A stretch of 64,000 nt of DNA from the NCBI RefSeq assembly GCF_900166665.1, contig NZ_LT800494.1, forward strand, positions 1,201,001-1,265,000. Reading direction: 5' to 3'. This DNA comes from Cytobacillus gottheilii (GTDB lineage Bacteria > Bacillota > Bacilli > Bacillales > Cytobacillaceae). Positions 1 through 7,354 of this stretch are shown here, piece after piece. The position numbers were made by a program, and so were the translations under genes. Below the pieces are notes generated by a model. That model did no database searches. It worked only from the letters and a program-made list of their open reading frames with translations, and had not been told where the DNA came from. The stretch's first letter is position 1; each line of letters starts with the position of its first letter.

Positions 1-338
1 TAAAAATACATTCGCAATACGAGCAGCTGTCATGGCTGACTCAAGCAGATGAATACGAACATGATGTCGTAGCTGAAATTTCTTCCTTTGCAGCTGAGAA
101 GAATGGATTAAAGTCAGAAGACAGTATTGAAATTTATAATGAGTATGGATGGGTGGAAGCAAAAGTCATGGTAAATGCCCATTTGTCGAAGTACATTGTA
201 CTTGTCAAGCAGGGGGGCAATAAACCCATAAATTGGATCATTGTTCATCAAGGAAATGACCAGTGTCAGGAAACAAGTACTCATTTTTACGACAGCAAAG
301 TGAACATTCGGAAAAAAGTGGTGAGTGCAGGTGGTTAA
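1..338 (+). CDS. C-terminal end of a molybdopterin-dependent oxidoreductase (partial)
   Basis: An open frame runs from the window edge (codons from position 3) to the stop at 336-338. About 111 residues resemble the C-terminal molybdopterin dinucleotide-binding domain of DMSO reductase-family enzymes: an Ala-Glu-Lys-Asn-Gly segment, then an acidic beta strand (IEIYNEYG), then VKQGGNKPINWI. The catalytic part lies upstream of the window, so the substrate cannot be named. The next gene, an overlapping four-cluster ferredoxin, is the usual electron-transfer partner, which supports a MoCo enzyme such as a DMSO reductase, formate dehydrogenase or thiosulfate/polysulfide reductase type. The family assignment rests on a short stretch and on this neighbour. 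Confidence 0.72.
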   Translation, partial: KIHSQYEQLSWLTQADEYEHDVVAEISSFAAEKNGLKSEDSIEIYNEYGWVEAKVMVNAHLSKYIVLVKQGGNKPINWIIVHQGNDQCQETSTHFYDSKVNIRKKVVSAGG

Positions 339-870
339 GCAGCTTGGTTTTGTATTTAATATTGATTTATGCATTGGCTGTAAAACATGTGAAGTTGCTT
401 GCAGAAACGAAAATCATACCGATGGAACTGTACGATGGCGGAAAGTAACAAAACAAGATAATGGCAGCTTTTTATCACTATCATGCAATCATTGCAGCAG
501 TCCGGAATGTTTTAGAGTTTGTCCGGAGCATGCATTTACAAAGAGAATGGACGGGATTGTAGAAATTCACTCTGAGCGCTGCAGCGGCTGCGGGCTCTGT
601 ATCACTGCGTGTCCGTATGAAGCTCCGCAGTTTGATCGCATGACTCATAAAGTAAGTAAATGCCAAATGTGCCATAGCCGTATAGACCAGGGTTTGCAGC
701 CTGCTTGTGTGGAGGCTTGCCCGACAGAAGCATTAGCACTTAAAGATCTAAACACGTTCTGCTATGTAAACGGATTAGAAACAACGTTGGGTTTTCCTGA
801 TACGAGACTGACAAATCCATCCATTGTATTTTTACCAGAGAAAGAAAGGAAGAGGTATTTCCTAAAATAA
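325..870 (+). CDS. 4Fe-4S ferredoxin-type electron-transfer subunit (DmsB/NrfC-like)
   Basis: A 181-residue iron-sulfur protein with four cysteine groups: CIGCKTCEVAC near the N-terminus, CNHCSSPECFRVCP, CSGCGLCITACP, and CQMCHSRI...CVEACP. This is the pattern of DmsB/NrfC-type subunits that carry electrons between a quinone pool or membrane anchor and a molybdopterin catalytic subunit. It has no signal peptide. The GTG start at 325 (or GTG 331) lies inside the last codons of the upstream oxidoreductase, so the two are translationally coupled. No membrane anchor follows, because the next gene is convergent. Whether the anchor is upstream or missing cannot be seen here. Confidence 0.85.
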   Translation: MQVVKQLGFVFNIDLCIGCKTCEVACRNENHTDGTVRWRKVTKQDNGSFLSLSCNHCSSPECFRVCPEHAFTKRMDGIVEIHSERCSGCGLCITACPYEAPQFDRMTHKVSKCQMCHSRIDQGLQPACVEACPTEALALKDLNTFCYVNGLETTLGFPDTRLTNPSIVFLPEKERKRYFLK

Positions 871-903
871 ACGAAATTCGTCCGCTTATTTTTTAAAAAT
901 TAG

Positions 904-943
904 TGCAAATAATGCTTGGGCAACATGCTCCAAGCATTTTTGC
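904..943. terminator. Bidirectional terminator between convergent genes
   Basis: A long hairpin (GTGCAAA..ATGCTTGG / CCAAGCAT..TTTGCAC) with a T-run on the + strand and A-rich sequence on the other side. It lies between the ferredoxin gene and the convergent TerF-like gene. Confidence 0.7.
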
Positions 944-1027
944 ACCAATTCCATCTAATATTGGACTTATAGAACAAACTGAAACGATTGCTGATTATTC
1001 TCTGCAATCTATGAAACAACCAAATGA

Positions 1028-2401
1028 TTAGAAATGGTACTGCGCTTGAGCGATTAATCCTTTTTGTTTTGCTTCCCTTACCCATTGAGGGTATTCCTGC
1101 ATGAGCAAGTCATATAATTCGCCATCAGAGATGAGCCCGGGATCTTCAACACTGAAGAAATCAGCGTTATCTATATATCTTCCTTTTAAGTCATCAAGCT
1201 TTTCTAAGAAGGTAAAATCTGATTGAAACACACTGCTGAAAAAGCCGCGTTTTTTGGTCCCTTTATTGGCTTTTCCTATAGCCATGAATTGCCAGAACAA
1301 TGGTTCATAGGAAGCGTTTTGAATATGGCTGATTGTTGAACTTTCATCAAATGTCGCTCCATCCGTTACAAACATGACATAAACAGGAACCTTGCTTGCA
1401 TACGGTGAATTTCTTTTAGAGGCAGAACCGAAGTAATGCTCACGTATAGTCTTCATAGCTTTTCCGTAATAGGTGCCTCCTTCAAGAGGATATTTTTTAA
1501 TAAGGTTGTTAACGAATCCACTGAAATTATCGACAGACAGTTCTCCTGCATCGTGTGCATTTGCTCCAAATAAGAAAATATCAATGGTGCCATCATCATC
1601 AAAACGTGTCCCTAATGCAAGGATTCTTTCAGCAAATTCCTGTATTTTTCCGGAACGGTACAGGCTGTGCATGGAGCCCGAAATATCGAGGCATAATGCC
1701 ACCTTTGCCTGGTGGTCGTGCAATCCTGCTTTCTCTAAAGACACTTTTGCTTTTTTTGATAAATCTAGTAGTTTAGGAGCTTGTTCTGCCATTTTCTTTT
1801 CGAGCATGATTTTTTTGGTCAGAACTGGAGGGGTTTCTGAAGCTGGCTGCGTTGGAACAGATGGTGTTGGCTGTTCTTGCTCCTCTGCCACTTCTCCGCC
1901 GAAATCCTTTAATAATGCTGCTAAGCCGCCGTCAAAACCTCTTCCAACAGAAGCTGCTCTCCACACACTTTTATGATAGATTTCCGAGATGATAATGGCC
2001 TTCTCATTTTGAAAATCCTGGCCGCTAAATGAATAGCTTAGAATGGCTTGTCCTCCTGATTTAATTAGCAGACTGCCGCTCTGTATGGATCCCATTGCTT
2101 CATCGCCATCAATGGTGGCTGTGAAAACAAGGTTTTGAACTGTTGCTGGAAGCCCCGATAGATCAATCCGAAAATGCCCCATGCCGCTTTGATGATTCAG
2201 CAGCTGAATTTCTTGTGCAGGGGAAGCGTTTTGATTATAAAAAATCATATACCGATCATCTGCAAGTTTCTTATTTTCATTTAGTCCAAAACAGGTGATA
2301 TCAATTTCGGCATGAGAGTGAAGTTCTACCTCTACCTCAATCAGCGTTTCAGTTGTGAAATCTGATAGTTTAACTTTTTCTCCGCGAATTAAATGCTTCA
2401 T
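1028..2401 (-). CDS. TerD-domain plus VWA protein (TerF-like)
   Basis: A 457-residue protein with an N-terminal TerD-like beta-sandwich (about 1-165), a Glu/Pro-rich linker (about 170-195) and a C-terminal von Willebrand A domain (about 232-430). The VWA domain has an intact metal site: DISGS at 239-243, a GGTYYG threonine and VTDGAT. This TerD+VWA order is that of TerF in tellurite/stress (ter) clusters. The domain is thought to act in calcium-linked stress or surface-surveillance complexes, but the biochemical role is unsettled. ATG 2401 was chosen over an upstream ATG because AGGAGG sits just before it. No terZABCDE genes are adjacent, so this is an orphan. A large inverted repeat overlaps its promoter. 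Confidence 0.82.
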   Translation of the reverse strand: MKHLIRGEKVKLSDFTTETLIEVEVELHSHAEIDITCFGLNENKKLADDRYMIFYNQNASPAQEIQLLNHQSGMGHFRIDLSGLPATVQNLVFTATIDGDEAMGSIQSGSLLIKSGGQAILSYSFSGQDFQNEKAIIISEIYHKSVWRAASVGRGFDGGLAALLKDFGGEVAEEQEQPTPSVPTQPASETPPVLTKKIMLEKKMAEQAPKLLDLSKKAKVSLEKAGLHDHQAKVALCLDISGSMHSLYRSGKIQEFAERILALGTRFDDDGTIDIFLFGANAHDAGELSVDNFSGFVNNLIKKYPLEGGTYYGKAMKTIREHYFGSASKRNSPYASKVPVYVMFVTDGATFDESSTISHIQNASYEPLFWQFMAIGKANKGTKKRGFFSSVFQSDFTFLEKLDDLKGRYIDNADFFSVEDPGLISDGELYDLLMQEYPQWVREAKQKGLIAQAQYHF

Positions 2402-2431
2402 ATGCGCCTCCTGAATTGTTTTTTCTATAAA

Positions 2432-2462
2432 ATTATACAAAATATGCATTCGTTTTGTACAA
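2432..2462 (-). promoter_or_regulatory. Promoter of the TerF-like gene overlapped by an inverted repeat
   Basis: On the minus strand, TTGTAC (2462-2457) and TATAAT (2437-2432) are 19 bases apart, upstream of the ribosome site of the TerF-like gene. The same segment is an inverted repeat: TTATACAAAA at 2433-2442 and TTTTGTACAA at 2453-2462, with 9 of 10 positions matching. The arms cover both promoter elements, so a dimeric repressor could bind here. The regulator is unknown, and the 19-base spacing is longer than ideal. Confidence 0.5.
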
Positions 2463-2558
2463 TTTTACCATATACACATCCCAGCCTATTAAGTGAGGTT
2501 TATGGCTGGAAAGAGTGGGAACAAGAGAATATATACACGCAATAAAGGAGATGGTTTC

Positions 2559-3347
2559 ATGAAAAAGACCATAATGATAACCGGTGCAGGTTCTGGTTTG
2601 GGAAGAGGAACTGCTTTTGGATTGGCTAAGAATGGCCATAAAGTGATTGCTGCAACTGAAACAACTTCACAGAAAACGAGTGTACTCAGAGAAGCTGAAG
2701 AACTTGGGCTCACTAACTTAGAAGTTTTTAAATTGGATATTACCAATCCCATCGATTTAATCCAAATAGATGAATACGATTTTGATATTTTTGTAGCAAA
2801 TGCCGCTATCAATGAAGGCGGGCCGCTGAGTGAAATTCCAATGGAGCGCTTTAGAGCCATCTTTGAAGTGAACGTCTTTGCGACACTTGAATCGGTTCAG
2901 TACGCAGCGAGGAAACTTGTTGAAAAAGGGAGCGGAAAGATATTCCTTTTAAGCTCGATGGCAGGTATTATGAAAACGGCATACGGCGGTCCTTATGCGT
3001 CAACCAAGCATGCAATAGAGGCGATGGCCTTAACACTAAAACAGGAGCTTGAGCCTCATGGCGTAAAAGTGGCAACGATTAATCCAGGACCGTACAATAC
3101 TGGATTTAATGACCGGGCAGCTGAAGAAAAATGGAAATGGTTTGATGACGAAGTCCACTTTACAAGTGGGGAAGATATGAAAGAAAAGGAAAAAGGCTTA
3201 GAAAATCAATACGACCCTAAAGAAATGATTGAGGTAATGGTCGAACTGATTCCGTCTGACCATCATAAGGTCCGAACTGCCTATCCGCCTGAAACGGAAA
3301 AACAAATGAAGGAAACGGAAAAGAAACAGTGGGAAATGGAGATTTAA
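2559..3347 (+). CDS. Short-chain dehydrogenase/reductase (SDR)
   Basis: A 262-residue classical SDR. It has the TGAGSGLG cofactor loop at residues 8-15, the NAA motif near 81, a catalytic serine at 132/133 and the YASTK active-site pair (Tyr146, Lys150). After the Rossmann fold comes a lysine- and glutamate-rich C-terminal tail. It should catalyse an NAD(P)H-dependent oxidation or reduction of a small carbonyl or alcohol; the substrate is not evident. ATG 2559 follows AAAGGAG at the usual distance, which favours it over an upstream in-frame ATG at 2493. It is a single gene, diverging from the TerF-like gene and ended by a repeat-borne terminator 31 bases later. Confidence 0.88.
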   Translation: MKKTIMITGAGSGLGRGTAFGLAKNGHKVIAATETTSQKTSVLREAEELGLTNLEVFKLDITNPIDLIQIDEYDFDIFVANAAINEGGPLSEIPMERFRAIFEVNVFATLESVQYAARKLVEKGSGKIFLLSSMAGIMKTAYGGPYASTKHAIEAMALTLKQELEPHGVKVATINPGPYNTGFNDRAAEEKWKWFDDEVHFTSGEDMKEKEKGLENQYDPKEMIEVMVELIPSDHHKVRTAYPPETEKQMKETEKKQWEMEI

Positions 3348-3378
3348 AGAATTTATTTCAGATTTTCTAAAAAAAGTT

Positions 3379-3548
3379 GAGGCTTGGACATAAGTATTTT
3401 AACACAAGCATAGAACCGAATGGTTAGGAAGTTATCTTTCTAATCATTCGGTTTTTTTATGATTTTAGTATATATTTTATAAACATGAGTGAAATGGAAC
3501 GGACTTGTTCGTATTTTAGAAATATTAATTTCGTTTTGTCCCAGCCTC
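3379..3548 (+). repeat. Dispersed inverted-terminus repeat, copy 1 (short form) with terminator hairpin
   Basis: A 170-bp element starting GAGGCTTGGACATAA and ending TTTTGTCCCAGCCTC, so the ends are inverted repeats. It is shared with copies at 57552-57871 and 61032-61347. A hairpin at 3415-3452 (ACCGAATGGTTAG / CTAATCATTCGGT) followed by seven T residues looks like a Rho-independent terminator for the SDR gene. Relative to the other copies, this one lacks the GC-rich internal module: sequence goes straight from GTGAAATGGA to ACGGACTTG. Confidence 0.85.
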
Positions 3549-3560
3549 AAGATAAGACCA

Positions 3561-4499
3561 TTACATATATTTCTTCCTATAAAGTTTCTTTGATTTCTCC
3601 GTATTGGCAAAATGCAGCTTCACAAAATGAGGAAGTGCATTTATCCCTTTTTCATGGATTAAGCGGGCTCCGGCTTCGTCTACTTTGCCGCCAGCTCCTT
3701 TGGTTAAGGGAAATCCGGCTTCTTTTGCCAGTTTGTCGAAATGTTTTACAAATGCATAACGTGCAAGAATGGAAGCCGCTGCGACAGCAAGGTGAACACT
3801 TTCAGCTTTTGTACTGAAATAAACCCGATCCCGATGCACCTTAGGCTGACTTTTTAAATATTGGTAATAAACATCCTTTTGTGCAAACTGGTCAATTAAA
3901 ATGATTTCCGGCTGTTCTGGAGCAATTTTTTCCAGCAGATGGCCAATGGCTTGGTTATGTAAGAGAGCCTTTATTTTTCCCTGCGACATCCCTGACATTT
4001 GCAGTTTGTTGTATTTATCATTATGCAAGGTTAAGAGACTGTATGGAATCACTTCTTTAATTTGTTTGGCAATGCTGATAATCTTCTCGTCATTTAAGTT
4101 TTTGGAATCGCGAACGCCAAGCTCTTTCAGCAGTGGAAGATTGGTTTGACTGACATAAGCGGCAACGACCGTAATTGGGCCAAAAAAGTCTCCTGTTCCT
4201 ACCTCATCGGATCCTATACAGGACAGGCTGCTAATATTCTCTGGCAAGTTGGCAGCAGCATTTTTACTTTCCTTTTTTTGCTTAGGTTTAGCTGTTTCTC
4301 CCCCCCACCTGGCAGATTCAGATGCTGCCCCGGCTCCTTGAAAAAGAACCTTTCCAGATTTATAAGCTGTAATTGAGCAATTGTTTGCCTTAGCAGCAAA
4401 TAACCCTCCAGGAGGAACTTTTCCTGTCGAGAATGGCTCATAATGAGCTTGCATCTCTTTAATTTCAGGTAAACTCTTTAACAGTACAACATGACTCAT
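3561..4499 (-). CDS. rnhC: Ribonuclease HIII
   Basis: A 312-residue protein, close to the roughly 313 residues of Bacillus RnhC. It removes RNA from RNA/DNA hybrids at R-loops and Okazaki primers. The N-terminal TBP-like substrate-recognition domain (about 1-85) is followed by the type 2 RNase H core, with DEVGTGD at 98-104 giving the catalytic Asp98-Glu99 pair. Later acidic residues (LIDQFA, KAESVHLAVAAASILAR) complete the site. ATG 4499 has GAAGGAG upstream and matches the family N-terminus. It diverges from zapA, the conserved Bacillus arrangement. Confidence 0.95.
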   Translation of the reverse strand: MSHVVLLKSLPEIKEMQAHYEPFSTGKVPPGGLFAAKANNCSITAYKSGKVLFQGAGAASESARWGGETAKPKQKKESKNAAANLPENISSLSCIGSDEVGTGDFFGPITVVAAYVSQTNLPLLKELGVRDSKNLNDEKIISIAKQIKEVIPYSLLTLHNDKYNKLQMSGMSQGKIKALLHNQAIGHLLEKIAPEQPEIILIDQFAQKDVYYQYLKSQPKVHRDRVYFSTKAESVHLAVAAASILARYAFVKHFDKLAKEAGFPLTKGAGGKVDEAGARLIHEKGINALPHFVKLHFANTEKSKKLYRKKYM

Positions 4500-4627
4500 T
4501 TTATTAACTCCTTCAAAAATCTCTGAATTTACAGTATCTGTGCTTTTTTGACATGCTTTGACTTCCCACAAATTATACGTTCGTGTTATGATATTGATTA
4601 GGATTCTTTTGAATGGAGGTTCATAGG

Positions 4628-4879
4628 TTGTCAAATACGGAAAAAAATCGCACTAGTGTAGATATATATGGGCAGCAATATGTAATTGTCGGCACTGAAA
4701 ACTCCAGTCACATCCGGCTTGTTGCATCAATCGTAGATGATAAAATGCGTGAGATAAGCTCTAAGAATCCTTCACTCGATACGAATAAATTAGCTGTCCT
4801 CACTGCTGTAAATGCTGTAAATGATTATTTAAAGCTGAAAGAGCGGCTTGAGGATGAATTAAAAAGAGTAAAGGACTGA
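4628..4879 (+). CDS. zapA: Cell division protein ZapA
   Basis: An 83-residue ZapA that promotes FtsZ bundling at the division site. Family motifs are plain: [12 protein letters not shown] near the start, then [15 protein letters not shown], followed by a C-terminal coiled coil ([14 protein letters not shown]). The start is TTG at 4628, eight bases after GGAGG at 4615-4619. An ATG at 4613 overlaps that ribosome site and is unlikely. It heads a group with the CvpA-family gene eight bases downstream, as in B. subtilis. Confidence 0.95.
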   Translation: MSNTEKNRTSVDIYGQQYVIVGTENSSHIRLVASIVDDKMREISSKNPSLDTNKLAVLTAVNAVNDYLKLKERLEDELKRVKD

Positions 4880-4887
4880 AAAGCATC

Positions 4888-5430
4888 ATGCTTGATCTTT
4901 TTATTATAGTTATATTACTATTTGGTTTTTTAGTAGGATTAAAGCGCGGCTTTATCCTGCAGCTGATTCACTTAACTGGCTTCATAATTGCTTTTATCGT
5001 AGCTAGAATGTATTATGAACCTCTTTCTGAAAAGCTGACATTATGGGTGCCTTATCCCAATTTCGGCAGTGATTCAACCATACAAATGTTTTTTGCCAAT
5101 GAAAATTTAGAAGATGCTTACTATCGAGCAATTGCCTTTGCCATCATATTTTTTGCTGTAAAAGTGCTCTTGCAGATCATTGGAAGCATGCTCGATTTTG
5201 TTGCAAGCTTGCCGATTATCAAACAGCTTAATGTATGGGCAGGAGGCATATTAGGCTTTATAGAAGTTTATCTTATCATGTTTATTATATTATACATAGC
5301 CGCATTAGTACCAATTGCGGGAATGCAGACATACTTTAATGATTCCTTTATGGTGGATCTGATCGTAAATCATACACCTGTATTATCAGAAACAATTAAG
5401 GATATGTGGATTGAATATATGGCAGCCTAA
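4888..5430 (+). CDS. cvpA: CvpA-family membrane protein
   Basis: A 180-residue membrane protein with about four hydrophobic segments (near 1-18, 28-45, 80-105 and 115-140). It matches the CvpA/YshB family: the LKRGFILQLIHLTGF turn between helices 1 and 2 is characteristic. In E. coli CvpA is linked to colicin V export and purF expression; the molecular role in Bacillus is not established. It sits eight bases after zapA, so both are probably on one transcript, ahead of polX. Confidence 0.85.
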   Translation: MLDLFIIVILLFGFLVGLKRGFILQLIHLTGFIIAFIVARMYYEPLSEKLTLWVPYPNFGSDSTIQMFFANENLEDAYYRAIAFAIIFFAVKVLLQIIGSMLDFVASLPIIKQLNVWAGGILGFIEVYLIMFIILYIAALVPIAGMQTYFNDSFMVDLIVNHTPVLSETIKDMWIEYMAA

Positions 5431-5552
5431 CTTCTCTTTAAAAGAGAAGTTTTCTTTTTGACTATGGATGAAATGTTATAATCACTAAGGATGTACATTT
5501 TAAATATTAGGAAACACTAAATAAACAGGATCAAAATGGGCAGGTGTGTAGG

Positions 5553-7271
5553 ATGACCATAAATAAAAAAGACGTAATAAAATTACTGGAAACGATTGCG
5601 GTATATATGGAATTAAAAGGAGAAAATCCATTTAAGACGGGAGCTTTTAGGAAGGCTGCTATTGCCTTGGAAAATAGCGACTTAAGTTTATCTGAAATGA
5701 CAGATTATACGAGTCTCCCTGGCATTGGAAAAGGTACGGCAGCTGTTATAGAAGAGTATGTACAGGAAGGAACATCTTCTGTACTCACTGATCTAAAGGA
5801 CCAGGTGCCGCCTGGCTTAATACCTTTGCTGCATATTCAAGGCTTGGGCGGTAAAAAAATAGCAAAGCTCCATAAAGAGCTGGGAATAACAGATGCACAA
5901 GAATTAGAGCAGGCATGTAAGGAAAAACGTGTACAGGGCTTGGCTGGATTTGGAGCGAAGACAGAGGAAAAGATACTGGCAGCTTTGTTAAATGCCGGTA
6001 CACAGCCAGATCGGCTGCCGCTTGCATATATGCTTCCTGTTGCAGAAGCAATAGAGGATGCACTAGGCCAAATTCCAGAAGTATTGCGGTTCTCTAGAGC
6101 CGGCAGCCTAAGAAGAATGCGTGAAACCGTTAAAGACCTTGATTTTATCATTGCAGCTGATGATCGGACAGCCGTAAAGGAAAAGCTTCTCGGTCTGCCA
6201 TCTATTAAAGAAATAATCGCTGCGGGAGAAACGAAGGTTTCTGTTGTGTTTGAGCATCGATATGATGTTTCCTGTGATTTCCGTATAGTTGCACCAAGTG
6301 AATTTGCTACAACCCTCCATCACTTCACTGGATCCAAGGATCATAATGTAAGAATGAGGCAGCTTGCTAAGGAGCGCGGAGAAAAGATCAGTGAATATGG
6401 AGTGGGAAATGTTGAGACTGGAGAAATAAAAACATTTTCTTCAGAAGAAGAGTTTTATGCACATTTTAACTTGCCTCATTTTCCTCCCGAAATTCGTGAA
6501 GATGGCAAGGAGATTGACTTGTATACAAAAGATACGAAGTTAATTTCGCTTGAAGACATTAAAGGCGATCTTCATATGCATTCGACGTGGAGCGATGGAG
6601 CGTTTACAATAGAAGAAATGATAGATGCATGCCGAAAGCGCGGCTATCAATATATGGCCATTACGGATCATTCACATTATCTGAAGGTAGCAAACGGTCT
6701 GACACCAGAACGATTGCGCCAGCAAAGAGAAGAAATTAACAGGCTGAATGATAAGTATGAGGATATCACGATTTTAGCTGGAGTTGAAATGGATATCCTG
6801 CCGGACGGATCACTTGATTATGATGATGAACTGCTTGCTGAAATGGATATTGTTATAGCGTCCATACACTCATCCTTCTCACAGCCAAAAGAAAAAATAA
6901 TGGACAGGCTAAAAACGGCTCTCCATAATGCACATGTAGACATTATTGCCCATCCAACAGGCAGGCTGATAGGGAAACGCGAAGGCTATGAAGTAGACAT
7001 CGATTTATTAATTCAATTAGCTAAAGAAACGAATACGGCACTCGAATTGAATGCCAATCCAAACAGACTTGACCTTGCTGCAGAGCATATTAAAAAGGCA
7101 CAGGAAGCGGGTGTCAAGATCGTTATAAATACCGATGCACATAAAATTGATACACTATCTCACATGGAAATAGGTGTATCTGCAGCGAAAAAAGGGTGGG
7201 TGCAGCCAGCATCCGTATTAAATGCAATGAAAACACAGGATTTATTGGACTACTTAAAAAATAACAATTGA
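5553..7271 (+). CDS. polX: DNA polymerase/3'-5' exonuclease PolX
   Basis: A 572-residue family X DNA polymerase of the bacterial type, acting in base-excision and gap repair. An N-terminal helix-hairpin-helix region (LPGIGKGTA, LQGLGGKKI-like turns near 55-110) precedes the polymerase palm, where GSLRR and DLDFIIA mark the catalytic region. The C-terminal PHP phosphoesterase domain begins at about residue 338 (GDLHMHSTWSDG) and supplies 3'-5' exonuclease activity through metal-binding His and Asp residues; later motifs include ITDHSH, EMDIL and NTDAH. ATG 5553 was chosen over GTG 5544 because the conserved N-terminus (TINKKDVIKLLETIA) starts there. It is followed by mutS2, as in B. subtilis. 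Confidence 0.95.
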   Translation: MTINKKDVIKLLETIAVYMELKGENPFKTGAFRKAAIALENSDLSLSEMTDYTSLPGIGKGTAAVIEEYVQEGTSSVLTDLKDQVPPGLIPLLHIQGLGGKKIAKLHKELGITDAQELEQACKEKRVQGLAGFGAKTEEKILAALLNAGTQPDRLPLAYMLPVAEAIEDALGQIPEVLRFSRAGSLRRMRETVKDLDFIIAADDRTAVKEKLLGLPSIKEIIAAGETKVSVVFEHRYDVSCDFRIVAPSEFATTLHHFTGSKDHNVRMRQLAKERGEKISEYGVGNVETGEIKTFSSEEEFYAHFNLPHFPPEIREDGKEIDLYTKDTKLISLEDIKGDLHMHSTWSDGAFTIEEMIDACRKRGYQYMAITDHSHYLKVANGLTPERLRQQREEINRLNDKYEDITILAGVEMDILPDGSLDYDDELLAEMDIVIASIHSSFSQPKEKIMDRLKTALHNAHVDIIAHPTGRLIGKREGYEVDIDLLIQLAKETNTALELNANPNRLDLAAEHIKKAQEAGVKIVINTDAHKIDTLSHMEIGVSAAKKGWVQPASVLNAMKTQDLLDYLKNNN

Positions 7272-7282
7272 TATTTTGAATC

Positions 7283-7328
7283 TAGAAAGGCGAGGAAATT
7301 CTGCAGTAAACGAATTTCCACTTTTCTA
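7283..7328 (+). other. Hairpin in the polX-mutS2 spacer
   Basis: TAGAAA and GGAAATTC (7283-7301) pair with GAATTTCC and TTTCTA (7312-7328), leaving a ten-base loop. There is no T-run, so it is not a standard terminator. It could be an RNA processing or stability element ahead of the mutS2 ribosome site. Confidence 0.4.
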
Positions 7329-7354
7329 AACTTATCCTCGAAGGAGGGGGAATT

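Noticed and set aside
1473..1976. 167-codon + strand ORF inside the TerF-like gene
   Set aside because: It is antisense to a well-supported gene, has no ribosome site and a composition typical of shadow frames.
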